In this document: positions 43,257 through 51,729 of the stretch, one piece after another
How the letters are laid out: each line of letters opens with the position of its first letter
Numbering within the stretch: the stretch's first letter is position 1
Source of the DNA: Bacteriovoracaceae bacterium
Lineage (GTDB): Bacteria > Bdellovibrionota > Bacteriovoracia > Bacteriovoracales > Bacteriovoracaceae
NCBI GenBank assembly: GCA_019752535.1
Contig: JAIEMA010000005.1
Coordinates: 1-64,000, forward strand
Reading direction: 5' to 3'
Length of the DNA stretch: 64,000 nucleotides
The notes under the pieces: model-generated
Database searches by the model: none
What the model was told of the DNA's origin: nothing
Seen by the model: the letters and a program-made list of their open reading frames with translations, nothing else
Made by a program: the position numbers and the translations under genes

Positions 43257-44995
43257 TTTCTCTCCTCGGCAGTGAGCTTGATGTATTTGACAAAATTTCT
43301 AGCAACAGAAGATTTGCGATAATTTTTTACATGAGGGGCCAGTAGGACATAAGAGCTTTCATACATAAGAGGAATCCACGGAAGATCTTTCATGACGATC
43401 TCTTGAATTTGCTCCATCAAATGAATCTTCTCTTGGGCATCAGTGGTAATTCGAAGCGTGCTGTAGAGTTGATCGACCTTGGGATTTGAGTAACCCGCTT
43501 TATTAATCCCAGGGGCATTGGAGCCGACTAGTAATTGAAGGATATTTTCGCCATCTGGATAATCAAACAGCCAGTTATCAGTGAAGAATTGTAATTTGCC
43601 AGCACGTCCTTGTGAGAGGAATTCATTAAAAGTTAAAACTTTAAACTTCACTTTTATACCAAGCTTAGCAAGTTGCTCTTGGATAAATGTAGCTTCCACT
43701 ATATTAACGTCTTGATTCCCACGTGTGGCATATTCCAGCTCTTTTAAGCCCTCTCCGTTCGGATACCCCGCTTCAATCATCAACTGCTTCGCCTTGGCCA
43801 AATCATAATGATAAGGAAGTGAAGATGAAGGGTCATAACCTGGAAGACCTGGAACCATGAGAGAGTGAGCTTTTAGATTCGTCTTTTGAGACATCAATTC
43901 GATATAAGCTTCCACATCAATTCCATGAGCAACAGCTTCTCTGAGTTTTAAATTCTTGCCCCAAACTGGATCACGCATATCGAAAGCTAGCCAACGAAGA
44001 GCCTGTACCGGAAAATGTTTAATCTGCACGCCACTTTCTTCAAGCTCATTTCTCAATTTTCCAGCATTACCCAGAAGTCTAGAAAGTAAGCCCTTTGGTA
44101 CGGCCAAAAGATCAATCTTTTTTTGCATAAAAGCATCCCATCTCTCTTCTTCTGTAGAGAGAACATGGAAGTTAGCAAATCGAACGAAAGGAATTTTCTC
44201 TTTAGAACTTTTCAGGAGATCTTGTGTGTTGGCGTAGCGATCACCTGAAGCTGGATAAAAGTCTTCACGGTATTGATCAAACGTTTGGAGCTGATAAGTT
44301 TTGTTCGTGAAGCCCAAGTATTGATAAGGGCCTGTTCCCACGAGTGTGTGTGACAAATCATTCTTGTGGTATTCGACCACTTCCCATGGAAGAGGGGCCA
44401 GAGCAGAGAGGGCCAAATAATAAATGAGGTTTGGCTCTTGTCTTAAAAGTTTTAGCGTAATGTTTTGACCTGAAATCTTAAGGCCTGAAAGTGGCGATGT
44501 TTTTAATTTTCTCCAATCGTCACCCACCATTTGACCAAATTCTTTAAAGCCAACAAGCGTTTCTAGAAAGAATGAACGAAAGGGACTTTTAATTGGCTCA
44601 AAAGCGATGCGCTTTAAGGCCAGCGCAAAATCTTCAGCGTGAAGTTCACGTAATTTCCCACCAAAGGATGGATGAGGATGAAAGAAGATTCCGCTTTTGA
44701 GTTTGAATGAATATGTTTTTCCATCATCAGAGACTTCAGGCACATTTTCAGCGATTAAAGGCATCACCTCATAAGGGCGTTTTAAATAGTGGTATTGAAA
44801 GGGGGGCTCAAGTACTTGTGACATGACGGTAAATGCATCGTCACTATAGGCAAGCGTTTGATCGAATGTTGAAACTTCGTTCTCAACACTTAATTGTAAA
44901 TAATCTGGTGCTATTTTTTGCGGACGCAATTGATAGACCAAGACAACAGCAAGACTTAAAAAGCCGACAACAAAGAGTGGTATTAGTTTTTTCAT
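43253..44995 (-). CDS. family-5 (OppA/DppA-type) solute-binding protein
   Basis: 580 residues. N-terminal hydrophobic anchor without a lipobox, then the SBP_bac_5 domain: EVSTFDQTL, AENVPEVSDDGKTYSFKLKSGIFFH, LVGTGPYQY and QADG-like strands through VDQLYSTLR. Such proteins bind peptides or metal complexes. No ABC permease or ATPase is in the operon, so it is either an orphan or uses an importer encoded elsewhere. An anchor in place of a lipoprotein signal is notable. Confidence 0.9.
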   Translation of the reverse strand: MKKLIPLFVVGFLSLAVVLVYQLRPQKIAPDYLQLSVENEVSTFDQTLAYSDDAFTVMSQVLEPPFQYHYLKRPYEVMPLIAENVPEVSDDGKTYSFKLKSGIFFHPHPSFGGKLRELHAEDFALALKRIAFEPIKSPFRSFFLETLVGFKEFGQMVGDDWRKLKTSPLSGLKISGQNITLKLLRQEPNLIYYLALSALAPLPWEVVEYHKNDLSHTLVGTGPYQYLGFTNKTYQLQTFDQYREDFYPASGDRYANTQDLLKSSKEKIPFVRFANFHVLSTEEERWDAFMQKKIDLLAVPKGLLSRLLGNAGKLRNELEESGVQIKHFPVQALRWLAFDMRDPVWGKNLKLREAVAHGIDVEAYIELMSQKTNLKAHSLMVPGLPGYDPSSSLPYHYDLAKAKQLMIEAGYPNGEGLKELEYATRGNQDVNIVEATFIQEQLAKLGIKVKFKVLTFNEFLSQGRAGKLQFFTDNWLFDYPDGENILQLLVGSNAPGINKAGYSNPKVDQLYSTLRITTDAQEKIHLMEQIQEIVMKDLPWIPLMYESSYVLLAPHVKNYRKSSVARNFVKYIKLTAEERK

Positions 44996-45000
44996 CCACC

Positions 45001-46155
45001 CTATTCTACGGGCAGAATGTCTTTGAAGCGAGTAGGAACACTAAGAAAACGTGCAACTGCTTCATGCGCGGTTCCAAAAGCCAGCCCCATGCCGTGACCA
45101 CTAAATCCCCCAACAAAAGTCGTGTGTTTTATGAAGGGAGCAGTGCGCACATAAGGCTTTTCTTCTTGAGTAAATCCCATAATGCCAGACCAACGGGCCA
45201 AGACATTCATTTTTTGTCCCAATATTCCTTCTGCATAGCTCTGGAGAGCTTGTTGAATAACAGAAGTCGTTTTATCAAAGTTTGAATTCTCCCCAACTTC
45301 CTCTAATAGACGCATCCCTCCAACAAGCAAAGTGGGAGTGGCGGACGTAGGATCTTGTCTAAAATAGACCTTATGGGCTGGGTCATAATAATTACCGTTA
45401 AGGACTTTCCCACCTAAATCGAGGGCCAGCATTTGAGCTCGCTTGGGAGCCACCCATTTTCCAAGATCAGGATGAAATTCGCCGGCGTAACCATTCAAAG
45501 CAAGAAAGACATGACCGGCTTCAATATTTGTCCTTGCACAGACAAGTTGCACCTTATCTCCTCTCTCTTCGGCCCAAGAAACGGCGTTATGCTCAAAGAC
45601 TAAGACACCTTTTTCTTGAAGAAACTTTTTTAATTCTGTGAGAAGTTTAATCGGATTGACTCGACCTTCATTTTCAAATTTCAACCCACCACTTAATCCT
45701 GAAAATCCTAATTCATTTTCTGATATTTTTTTCAGATTCGTGACCTTCATCCTTTGAAGAATCATCAAGTGCTCTTCAAGTTCTCGATCTGAGCGATAGA
45801 GAGTTGTGCTTCCCCAAAATTCTTGATGAGCTTCAAATTGAGTGAAGAGATGCTCCTTCATGAGCTTAAGGCTCTCTTGTTTAAAATCCCAATAAGCAGC
45901 AGCTTTCAACTCTCCAGACTTGATTGCAAGGTTTGCTAAGTAAGCTGTAGATCCAGCAGTATAAAAGCCCGCATTTCTTCCGCTGGCACCGCTGGCCACT
46001 TCCTGAGAATCGATGAGCGCAATTTTGATCTGGGGTGATTTTAATTTTAACCAATAGGCCAGTGAGAGGCCACAAATGCCAGCCCCCACAATGGCAACAT
46101 CGACTTGTTGTATTTTTGAGGCTTCTATTTTTTTTTGCCAGCAGGATTGAGTCAT
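45001..46155 (-). CDS. FAD-dependent amine/amino-acid oxidoreductase (DAO family)
   Basis: 384 residues. The FAD-binding glycine motif GAGICG is at 24-29, with SGASGRNAGFY downstream and the FAD C-terminal element GGFSGHGMGLAFGTA. The family includes D-amino-acid oxidases, sarcosine oxidase and gamma-glutamylputrescine oxidase. With an aldehyde dehydrogenase downstream, oxidation of an amine to aldehyde and acid is a reasonable inference. The ATG at 46155 overlaps the upstream stop (ATGA). Confidence 0.88.
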   Translation of the reverse strand: MTQSCWQKKIEASKIQQVDVAIVGAGICGLSLAYWLKLKSPQIKIALIDSQEVASGASGRNAGFYTAGSTAYLANLAIKSGELKAAAYWDFKQESLKLMKEHLFTQFEAHQEFWGSTTLYRSDRELEEHLMILQRMKVTNLKKISENELGFSGLSGGLKFENEGRVNPIKLLTELKKFLQEKGVLVFEHNAVSWAEERGDKVQLVCARTNIEAGHVFLALNGYAGEFHPDLGKWVAPKRAQMLALDLGGKVLNGNYYDPAHKVYFRQDPTSATPTLLVGGMRLLEEVGENSNFDKTTSVIQQALQSYAEGILGQKMNVLARWSGIMGFTQEEKPYVRTAPFIKHTTFVGGFSGHGMGLAFGTAHEAVARFLSVPTRFKDILPVE

Positions 46156-46970
46156 TTGAGTAACCTTAAAGTCAGACGATACTTCCATTTATTAAAAAAA
46201 TTATTGTGACGATGAACACGACTAATATCAACAAACGTCTCATTCTCTAAATGAGTGATGACGTCCTGGCTTAAAACCCATGTGCTTGTCACTAATTCAT
46301 CATCATCGTCCCTCGACAAAAGGGCATCGGCAAGGGCCTTCACTTCTTGTCTTAATTTCAGCACAAGAGCTCCATTTTGAGGTTCTTGCGAAGCATAAAT
46401 CTCGGCTAATAAATCCACTATGATCGCGCTCAGCTTCTGCATCTCTCTAATATCATCCCCGTCGGATTCAACAATTCCATAATCCACAATAAAATGACCT
46501 TGAGGATCCTTTGAACTGACACTCCCACTTGGATAAAGAAGGCGATCTTGAAGATTAAAGAAGAAACTCTCCCCTGCCCCAAGACCTTTATAAATAGAAG
46601 TGACTTTCCCACTGGTCACTAAACCATCAGTAACAAAAAAATAGAGATAAATATCATCTTTCATCCAGTCATCAGTCGCCTCAATCACTTCAAAGCGTGA
46701 GGCTTGAAGGGCCAAGGCGGGAGCATGAATTTCATTAAGTCTTTGTGTCTCAATCATTGGAAATTTCAAATGCCTAAGACGCAAGATTCGACGTTTAAGA
46801 AAGTCAGCATTCATTTTGTAGAAATTGAAGCGTTCCTGAAGCTTCATTCCCAATGGACTCTGAGACTTTTGATGATCAAGCCACGCCTGGGCATCTTTCT
46901 CAAAGTCTAAGATTAAATTTTGAGCGTATGAGCTCGTACAAATGAAAAAGAGAAAAATCCACTTCGCCAT
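46152..46970 (-). CDS. secreted protein of unknown function, operon leader
   Basis: 272 residues with a signal peptide ending SYAQ. The mature part is helix-rich at both ends with a strand-rich centre containing SGKVTSIYKGLGAGESFFF and HFIVDYGIVESDGDD. No cysteines occur in the mature part. It is the first gene of the operon running through the oxidase, binding protein, aldehyde dehydrogenase, MoxR and VWA genes. I recognise no family. Confidence 0.72.
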   Translation of the reverse strand: MAKWIFLFFICTSSYAQNLILDFEKDAQAWLDHQKSQSPLGMKLQERFNFYKMNADFLKRRILRLRHLKFPMIETQRLNEIHAPALALQASRFEVIEATDDWMKDDIYLYFFVTDGLVTSGKVTSIYKGLGAGESFFFNLQDRLLYPSGSVSSKDPQGHFIVDYGIVESDGDDIREMQKLSAIIVDLLAEIYASQEPQNGALVLKLRQEVKALADALLSRDDDDELVTSTWVLSQDVITHLENETFVDISRVHRHNNFFNKWKYRLTLRLLK

Positions 46971-47056
46971 AATAACTCCTTAAAAAGGAAGTCACGCTAG
47001 CGAAGTGAATTTGGTGTCGAATAGGGTTTAAGGCCGATGACAGAAAATTTTATTTT

Positions 47057-47359
47057 TTAAGCAATCTCTACTTTGTAGTCAAGATCAGCTAAATTCAGTT
47101 GATCTTGCAGCGAGATTGCGACGAAAAATCTTTCTGATTCATGAAGCTTATGCGCAAAATCACAAGCTCTAACCACACTGACAAATTTTCGTCCAGTCTC
47201 AATGTCACTAATATGACTGACTGTAACCTTGAGAATATCTGCCAATTCACGTTGCGTCAGTCCTTCCCTCGCTCTGATGGATCTCAACAACATAGCAAAG
47301 GAGAATTTTTCACCCATTAAGCGCTCTAAAACTTTTTTGGCTTCTTTATGATTTTTCAT
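47057..47359 (-). CDS. XRE-type antitoxin
   Basis: 100 residues. The helix-turn-helix runs through LRSIRAREGLTQRELADILKV, then TVSHISDIETGRK. The ATG at 47359 has AGGAG four bases upstream, better than the longer in-frame start at 47392, which would overlap the toxin gene. In this order (toxin first, antitoxin second) the pair resembles HigBA. The antitoxin should bind the palindromic operator at 47656-47682. Confidence 0.88.
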   Translation of the reverse strand: MKNHKEAKKVLERLMGEKFSFAMLLRSIRAREGLTQRELADILKVTVSHISDIETGRKFVSVVRACDFAHKLHESERFFVAISLQDQLNLADLDYKVEIA

Positions 47360-47366
47360 AAAACTC

Positions 47367-47642
47367 CTAATACTCATGCTTATTGACTTCAATCACAGTG
47401 ATGAGAAATGAATTCCCATCTTTCGACTGAATATAGATCGCTCTATAGGCTCTATTGAGACGAATTGATCTCTCGCCCTTTCTCGCTCCCTTAAGTGGCT
47501 CATCATGGTAACCACTTACCTTGCGGACATTTATCATTCCCTCAAACTCCACTTGTGCGATCCAAAAAGCCAAGCTTTCTTGGATCTCTCTTGGGACTTT
47601 TTTTAGATTTTTAATGGCCCGACGACTCAAAAGTACTCTCAT
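47367..47642 (-). CDS. RelE/HigB-type mRNA interferase toxin
   Basis: 91 residues. The family core GYHDEPLKG.R.GERSIRLNRAYRAIY is intact, as is the C-terminal VIEVNKHEY with the catalytic-type His and Tyr. Toxins of this family cleave mRNA on the ribosome. AAGGAG lies seven bases before the ATG. Seven bases separate it from the antitoxin gene. Confidence 0.9.
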   Translation of the reverse strand: MRVLLSRRAIKNLKKVPREIQESLAFWIAQVEFEGMINVRKVSGYHDEPLKGARKGERSIRLNRAYRAIYIQSKDGNSFLITVIEVNKHEY

Positions 47643-47655
47643 CTACGAACTCCTT

Positions 47656-47682
47656 AAGTATACACCTTTTTGGTGTATACTT
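47656..47682. promoter_or_regulatory. inverted-repeat operator of the toxin-antitoxin operon
   Basis: Perfect 11-bp inverted repeat, AAGTATACACC, five T, GGTGTATACTT, immediately upstream of the toxin ribosome site. It contains TATACT-like -10 sequences. Position and symmetry are those expected for an autoregulatory XRE antitoxin site. Confidence 0.8.
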
Positions 47683-47748
47683 CTAGCTGTTCGTTTTTCT
47701 ATCTCAAGAGTGCTTATTTAAGCGCTTGGGATCACTAAAAACAGTACG

Positions 47749-48291
47749 TTATTTCGGATTCGACACATAAACCATCTGGTCATCCCAACGTCCCTCCTGA
47801 AACCAATAGGCTTTTTTTATCCCCTCGCGCCTCATGCCAATCGAGCGCACTAAACGCAGCGATCGCCTATTATCCAAATCAATCGCCGCTTCAAGGCGCT
47901 GAAGTTTGAGTTGCTGATGGCCAATTTGAATCGCTGCACTGGCAGCCTCTTGACCAAAACCTCTTCCCCAATAGTGATTGAAAATCCGGTAGCCCAAGTT
48001 AGAGGAATGCACGCATCCCCTCTCATAGACATAGATATCAATCATGCCTATCAGGCGCGTTTTAAGAAACACGCCATAGATGTAGCACTTATCCTTTTGG
48101 GCCAGTCTTCGGTGGCGAGAGACTATTTTCTTAAACTCCCGCTTATTACATCTCTCTTTTTTCATGGGACCATGATCCCATTTATTTTGCGCTTCACGCG
48201 CGTTCACATAGGCCTCGTACCATGTGGCATAGTCACTCATGCGCAAAGGGCGCAAGACGAGACGTGAAGTCTTTAAAACAAGTCGTCTCAT
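47749..48291 (-). CDS. GNAT acetyltransferase, RimJ/RimL-like
   Basis: 180 residues. SRLVLRPLRMSDYATWYEAY at the start, the acetyl-CoA loop in WGRGFGQEAASAA, and DLDNRRSLRLVRSIGMRREG, the N-terminal-acetyltransferase-like end of RimJ/RimL relatives. GAGG lies six bases before the ATG at 48291; a TTG four codons earlier is less likely. Substrate could be ribosomal protein, other protein or a small amine. A 13-codon ORF with a strong ribosome site lies just upstream. Confidence 0.85.
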   Translation of the reverse strand: MRRLVLKTSRLVLRPLRMSDYATWYEAYVNAREAQNKWDHGPMKKERCNKREFKKIVSRHRRLAQKDKCYIYGVFLKTRLIGMIDIYVYERGCVHSSNLGYRIFNHYWGRGFGQEAASAAIQIGHQQLKLQRLEAAIDLDNRRSLRLVRSIGMRREGIKKAYWFQEGRWDDQMVYVSNPK

Positions 48292-48339
48292 ATAAATCCT
48301 CAATTAATATCTGTAAAAATGAATGCGAGTGCGGCGGCG

Positions 48340-48381
48340 CTAGTTGAAAGCGAAGGCCGCAGTATTTTTAAATGTATTCAT
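48340..48381 (-). CDS. 13-codon ORF with strong ribosome site (possible leader peptide)
   Basis: MNTFKNTAAFAFN. AGGAGG lies five bases before the ATG, among the strongest such sites in the window. A GCGGC/GCCGC hairpin (48330-48361, 20-base loop) overlaps its end. It ends about 50 bases before the acetyltransferase start. Whether it controls that gene by attenuation is inference; it may also be chance. Confidence 0.35.
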   Translation of the reverse strand: MNTFKNTAAFAFN

Positions 48382-48451
48382 CACGACCTCCTTTTTTGAG
48401 TGTGAAGCTTATTTATAGAAGAGAAATGAGCGAAAATCAATAGCGTAAATT

Positions 48452-48862
48452 TTATCTCAAAGCGGTCAGGGGTTTATATTTCTCTCTGTGCTGATAAACC
48501 AAGAAGGCACAAGCAAGAACTAAGGCTAAGCCTTGAGTAATGTAAGAGTGAAATAAAAAAACATGCATTCCATAGATGTTTAGAACAACTGGAATCAGCG
48601 CCATGAGGATAAGAGGAACATAGCAGTTAAACAGTAAGGCGACTCCAGCCACGAGTTCTGTTAATTTCACCATCTCCATCATAAAACCTGTATCCCACAT
48701 CCCTTGAATGATTTGAAAGATGTGATCAGGTAGGCCTAAGTCTCTTAATGGGATCAGAGTCCCTACACCTGCATTGGAGATGAGCACATAGCTCATCCAG
48801 ATTCGGACAATCCTCTCAAGATTTTTTTTGGTTAAGACTTTATGAATGAATATAGCTTTCAT
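48452..48862 (-). CDS. DoxX-like four-helix membrane protein
   Basis: 136 residues with four hydrophobic helices; GDLGLPDHIFQII and VKLTELVAGVALL are typical of DoxX/DoxD-like small membrane proteins. The ATG at 48862 has AGGA seven bases upstream and starts before the first helix; a longer frame starting at 48907 adds a hydrophilic tail. Function unknown. Confidence 0.8.
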   Translation of the reverse strand: MKAIFIHKVLTKKNLERIVRIWMSYVLISNAGVGTLIPLRDLGLPDHIFQIIQGMWDTGFMMEMVKLTELVAGVALLFNCYVPLILMALIPVVLNIYGMHVFLFHSYITQGLALVLACAFLVYQHREKYKPLTALR

Positions 48863-48953
48863 GACCTGTCCTTTGTAGGGATAGGCTATGTGTAGTTGAA
48901 TCATCATTAAAATGAATAGATCTTATGGCTGTGATTCAATTAGCGAATGAATC

Positions 48954-49190
48954 TTAAGACGCTTTCTTATTTTTGATTTCCGGATAGAAATCTTCAAGAT
49001 ATTCATTTTTATAGCGCAGGAAAATTTGGTAGTTGTGAAATTCGATTTCGCCCATCATGCCAATTTGCGCATCCAATGATTTCTTAAAACACATTTCAAT
49101 GTAGTTAAGCTGGAAAGCATCAAGGCCCGTGAAGAAATCTTCCGTTAACGGTGTGGCTTTTAAAAGATCTCTAATTGTATTTGCGTGCAT
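48954..49190 (-). CDS. small acidic cytoplasmic protein
   Basis: 78 residues, helical, with TIRDLLKATPLTEDFFTGLDAFQ and IEFHNYQIFLRYKNEY. GGGAG lies seven bases before the ATG. It is divergent from the acyltransferase-like gene, and the two annotated starts overlap by a few bases. No family recognised. Confidence 0.65.
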   Translation of the reverse strand: MHANTIRDLLKATPLTEDFFTGLDAFQLNYIEMCFKKSLDAQIGMMGEIEFHNYQIFLRYKNEYLEDFYPEIKNKKAS

Positions 49191-50021
49191 TGGCGAACTC
49201 CCTCTCGCTTTCTTCTCTTCCCTCTTATCGGGAAAATTTTGGGGAAGATTAACTTCTGGTGGACATCATTGACCCGGCAGAATTACGCTCATCTCATGGG
49301 TCTATCAATGACAACTACATTTGTCGGGAACTTGTGCTTTCTTATACTTACTATGAAAGGGCTTGCTCACATGTTAGCACCCACTAACCAAAACCCTAAT
49401 TGGTGGATCACGGTCAAACTTACACCTCAGTTAAGTGCACGTACGACCTCATTAGTTGAACGAATTACTCGTCAATTCTTTTTCTTCCTACTCTCTATCC
49501 TCTCTTGGTGGGTTTTGCGTTTTTCATCCCTCTCTCTGGCTCACTACCTCGCTCTCCCTCTGATTTGGTTTAGCACAGAATGGCTTTCGGCCACTTTACT
49601 CCTTCTCACTCCAGCTCGAGGCATTCCTTTCATACACAATGCTCCTTGGAAGTCGGTGGGGTTAAGAGATTTTTGGGGACATCGCTGGAACGTTTGGGTC
49701 TCAAAATGGCTGGTGGTAGTGACTCGCAAATTCTTTCCACTAACGGCAACGGCTCAACTTTGGGGAGGCTTTTTCATAAGCGGGCTTTTTCATGAACTGA
49801 TGTTCGCTTATCCTTACGAGCTCGCCACTGGTAAGTATTCCTACGGTCTCATGATGAGCTACTTTCTTCTTCAGGCCCTGGGTCTTAGTCTTGAGCGTGC
49901 CTATTTAAGAAAATCCACCGCTCTGACGTTACGTCTATGGGGATGGGCTTGGATTATTATTCCGATTCCACTCTTTACCCATGGAGCGCTTTTGACTTTA
50001 TTTTTAGGATCAAACTCGTGA
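49185..50021 (+). CDS. MBOAT / wax-synthase-like membrane acyltransferase
   Basis: Up to 278 residues with about seven hydrophobic helices. SVGLRDFWGHRWN and ISGLFHELMFAYPYE, with the conserved His, match the wax-synthase-like branch of membrane-bound O-acyltransferases, which esterify alcohols or sterols with acyl-CoA. The start is uncertain: the GTG at 49185 overlaps the divergent gene's start, and a TTG near 49239 after GGGAAAATTTT is an alternative. It is coupled to the next gene by a GTGA overlap. Confidence 0.72.
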   Translation: MHWRTPSRFLLFPLIGKILGKINFWWTSLTRQNYAHLMGLSMTTTFVGNLCFLILTMKGLAHMLAPTNQNPNWWITVKLTPQLSARTTSLVERITRQFFFFLLSILSWWVLRFSSLSLAHYLALPLIWFSTEWLSATLLLLTPARGIPFIHNAPWKSVGLRDFWGHRWNVWVSKWLVVVTRKFFPLTATAQLWGGFFISGLFHELMFAYPYELATGKYSYGLMMSYFLLQALGLSLERAYLRKSTALTLRLWGWAWIIIPIPLFTHGALLTLFLGSNS

Positions 50022-50365
50022 AGGAGAAACTGCTAGCCGTGGGCTTAGAGATGGCCGTGCTCTGTGGCATCGCTTTGCTGTATTACTTTTGGCAACGTCA
50101 CAGAATTCTTAAAGGACCTAGAGGTTGGCAGATTTCAAAATTAGATGAGCTCCATCACATGGGTGTGACTTGCTCAGAGCCAGAGAAATATTCTGATCTC
50201 GATGCCTTTCTCACGGCCACAGAAGAAAAATTGAATTCTGAGTCTCCTTGGATTGAAGGAGAATACTTAAGGCGCTGGAAAAATGCCTCATTGCCTGAAG
50301 AGATGAGAGCCACTCTTGCCGACTGCGAAGAATGGTTTATTCAATCCCAACCTAAAACGCGATAG
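50018..50365 (+). CDS. single-helix membrane protein of unknown function
   Basis: 115 residues: an N-terminal membrane helix (LEMAVLCGIALLYYFW) followed by a soluble, mostly helical tail with ISKLDELHHMGVTC and a Trp-rich end. The GTG start overlaps the upstream stop (GTGA). Its linkage to the acyltransferase suggests a shared role, but I recognise no family. It overlaps the convergent lipoprotein gene by 25 bases. Confidence 0.65.
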   Translation: MKEKLLAVGLEMAVLCGIALLYYFWQRHRILKGPRGWQISKLDELHHMGVTCSEPEKYSDLDAFLTATEEKLNSESPWIEGEYLRRWKNASLPEEMRATLADCEEWFIQSQPKTR

Positions 50366-50727
50366 CCTTTATCAGCTAAACATTGATTCACATAATTATG
50401 CTTCACTTGATCAGGAGTAAGAGATCCTGCTGCAGCTCCACCTGCCGCTCCAATCGCTCCCCCACGAACAAGCCCACTGCCTAAATTGCCAGTAAACAAA
50501 CCGCCCACTGCTCCCATCGCTGCACCTATCGCCGCACCGGCCCCAGCTCCTTTAGCAATTTGTTTTCCTTTACTGCTCTCTAGATATTGATCCGCATCGG
50601 CCATGCATGAATCAATGTCCTTTTGAGATTGCGACTTACCGACTTCTTTTAACTTTTCATTTGGATAGAGCTGAGGTCTTGAAGCGCAAGAAGTCAGTAT
50701 GAGAAGTAAGGGGAGGATGATTTTCAT
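50341..50727 (-). CDS. glycine-zipper outer-membrane-type lipoprotein
   Basis: 128 residues. Lipobox LTSC puts the lipid-bearing Cys at about residue 14. A central run with GxxxG/AxxxG spacing (GAGAGAAIGAAMGAVGG, then GGAIGAAGG) is the YMGG-like glycine zipper seen in small outer-membrane lipoproteins. Two further cysteines flank it. GGAG lies six bases before the ATG at 50727. Confidence 0.85.
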   Translation of the reverse strand: MKIILPLLLILTSCASRPQLYPNEKLKEVGKSQSQKDIDSCMADADQYLESSKGKQIAKGAGAGAAIGAAMGAVGGLFTGNLGSGLVRGGAIGAAGGAAAGSLTPDQVKHNYVNQCLADKGYRVLGWD

Positions 50728-50759
50728 GGTGATCTCCAATGTGTTATTCATTCTACTCC

Positions 50760-51257
50760 ATGGAAAAGAAGAATTATATCACGCCACAGGGCTTTAAAAC
50801 ACTCTCGGACGAATTGAATCAGCTACTAAGAGTTGAACGTCCTGAAATCTGTCAGTTAGTGCAGTGGGCAGCGGCTAATGGAGATCGCTCAGAAAACGCT
50901 GATTATCAATATGGCAAAAGGCGTCTAAGAGAGATTGATCGTCGTTTAAGGTTTTTACAGTCTCGTCTCGACGCGGCCGTAGTTGTGGATCCCACCAAAA
51001 TCAAATCTGACAAAGTTCAGTTTGGCGCAACCGTTCAGGCCGAAGACGAAAATGGAAAATTAAAAACATGGTCCATTGTGGGAGTAGACGAAATTGAGAC
51101 AGCAAAAAATTATATCAGCTGGCAGTCCCCTATCGGTAAAGCTTTGTTAGGAAAAATTGTGGGTGATGAAGTTGTCATTCAAACACCACAAGGGCAAACT
51201 GAATTAACGATAACTCAAATAACTTATGTCGCTTTAGCCAAAGAGGTTTCTGCATGA
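50760..51257 (+). CDS. greB: transcription elongation factor GreB
   Basis: 165 residues. N-terminal coiled coil with ITPQGFKTLSDELNQLL and the acidic tip NGDRSENADYQYGKRRLREIDRR, with D and E needed to stimulate RNA polymerase cleavage of backtracked RNA; the YGKRRLREID spelling is GreB rather than GreA. C-terminal FKBP-like domain ends with SPIGKALLGKIVGDEV. It overlaps the following secreted-protein gene by four bases. Confidence 0.95.
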   Translation: MEKKNYITPQGFKTLSDELNQLLRVERPEICQLVQWAAANGDRSENADYQYGKRRLREIDRRLRFLQSRLDAAVVVDPTKIKSDKVQFGATVQAEDENGKLKTWSIVGVDEIETAKNYISWQSPIGKALLGKIVGDEVVIQTPQGQTELTITQITYVALAKEVSA

Positions 51258-51622
51258 AAAAATTAATGATGATTTTAGCTCTGACGTTCTCGCTCTCAGC
51301 TGTTGCTGGATTCAATGATGTTGAATGTATGGGTGTCACTCGCGCCGGGGCCCGTATGGTTCTTGAAGTTGACCGTGGCTTTGGCGGAAGTATGCGCGAT
51401 GCTCGCACGATCACTTATGGCGCTCGTGGCGAAAATCCAGTGGTTAACAACTACCGCATCTTCCAAATCAGAAAATTTGGCTCACAGCTTGAATTTTTAG
51501 GTGATTTTGGATTCAACCTTTCAGTGAATTTGTTTCCAGACCAACAACCACGTTGGGGCTGGACTTACCGTTCTCGCTTTGGAATGGAAAACCTTGATTG
51601 CCGCTTCCCTAACGCCCAGTAA
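51254..51622 (+). CDS. small secreted basic protein
   Basis: 122 residues with a signal peptide ending AVAG. The mature part has two cysteines (VECMGV and NLDCRF, likely one disulfide), many arginines and glycines and a strand-rich pattern ending in aromatic residues (WGWTYRSRFG). The ATG overlaps the greB stop, so it is co-translated with a transcription factor, which is unexpected. A strong hairpin terminator follows. Confidence 0.75.
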   Translation: MKKLMMILALTFSLSAVAGFNDVECMGVTRAGARMVLEVDRGFGGSMRDARTITYGARGENPVVNNYRIFQIRKFGSQLEFLGDFGFNLSVNLFPDQQPRWGWTYRSRFGMENLDCRFPNAQ

Positions 51623-51628
51623 TAACAT

Positions 51629-51667
51629 GAGAAGCGCTGCGCAATGCGGCGCTTCTCGAATATTTTT
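51629..51667 (+). terminator. intrinsic terminator after the greB pair
   Basis: GAGAAGCGC / GCGCTTCTC stem of nine pairs, extended inward by a GC/GC pair past a mismatch, then GAATATTTTT. It lies seven bases after the stop of the secreted protein. Confidence 0.85.
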
Positions 51668-51729
51668 CCCAGCGACAAAAATTCTTACTAAACACACAAT
51701 TAGAGATAGCTTCAAGCAAAGGATGGCAA

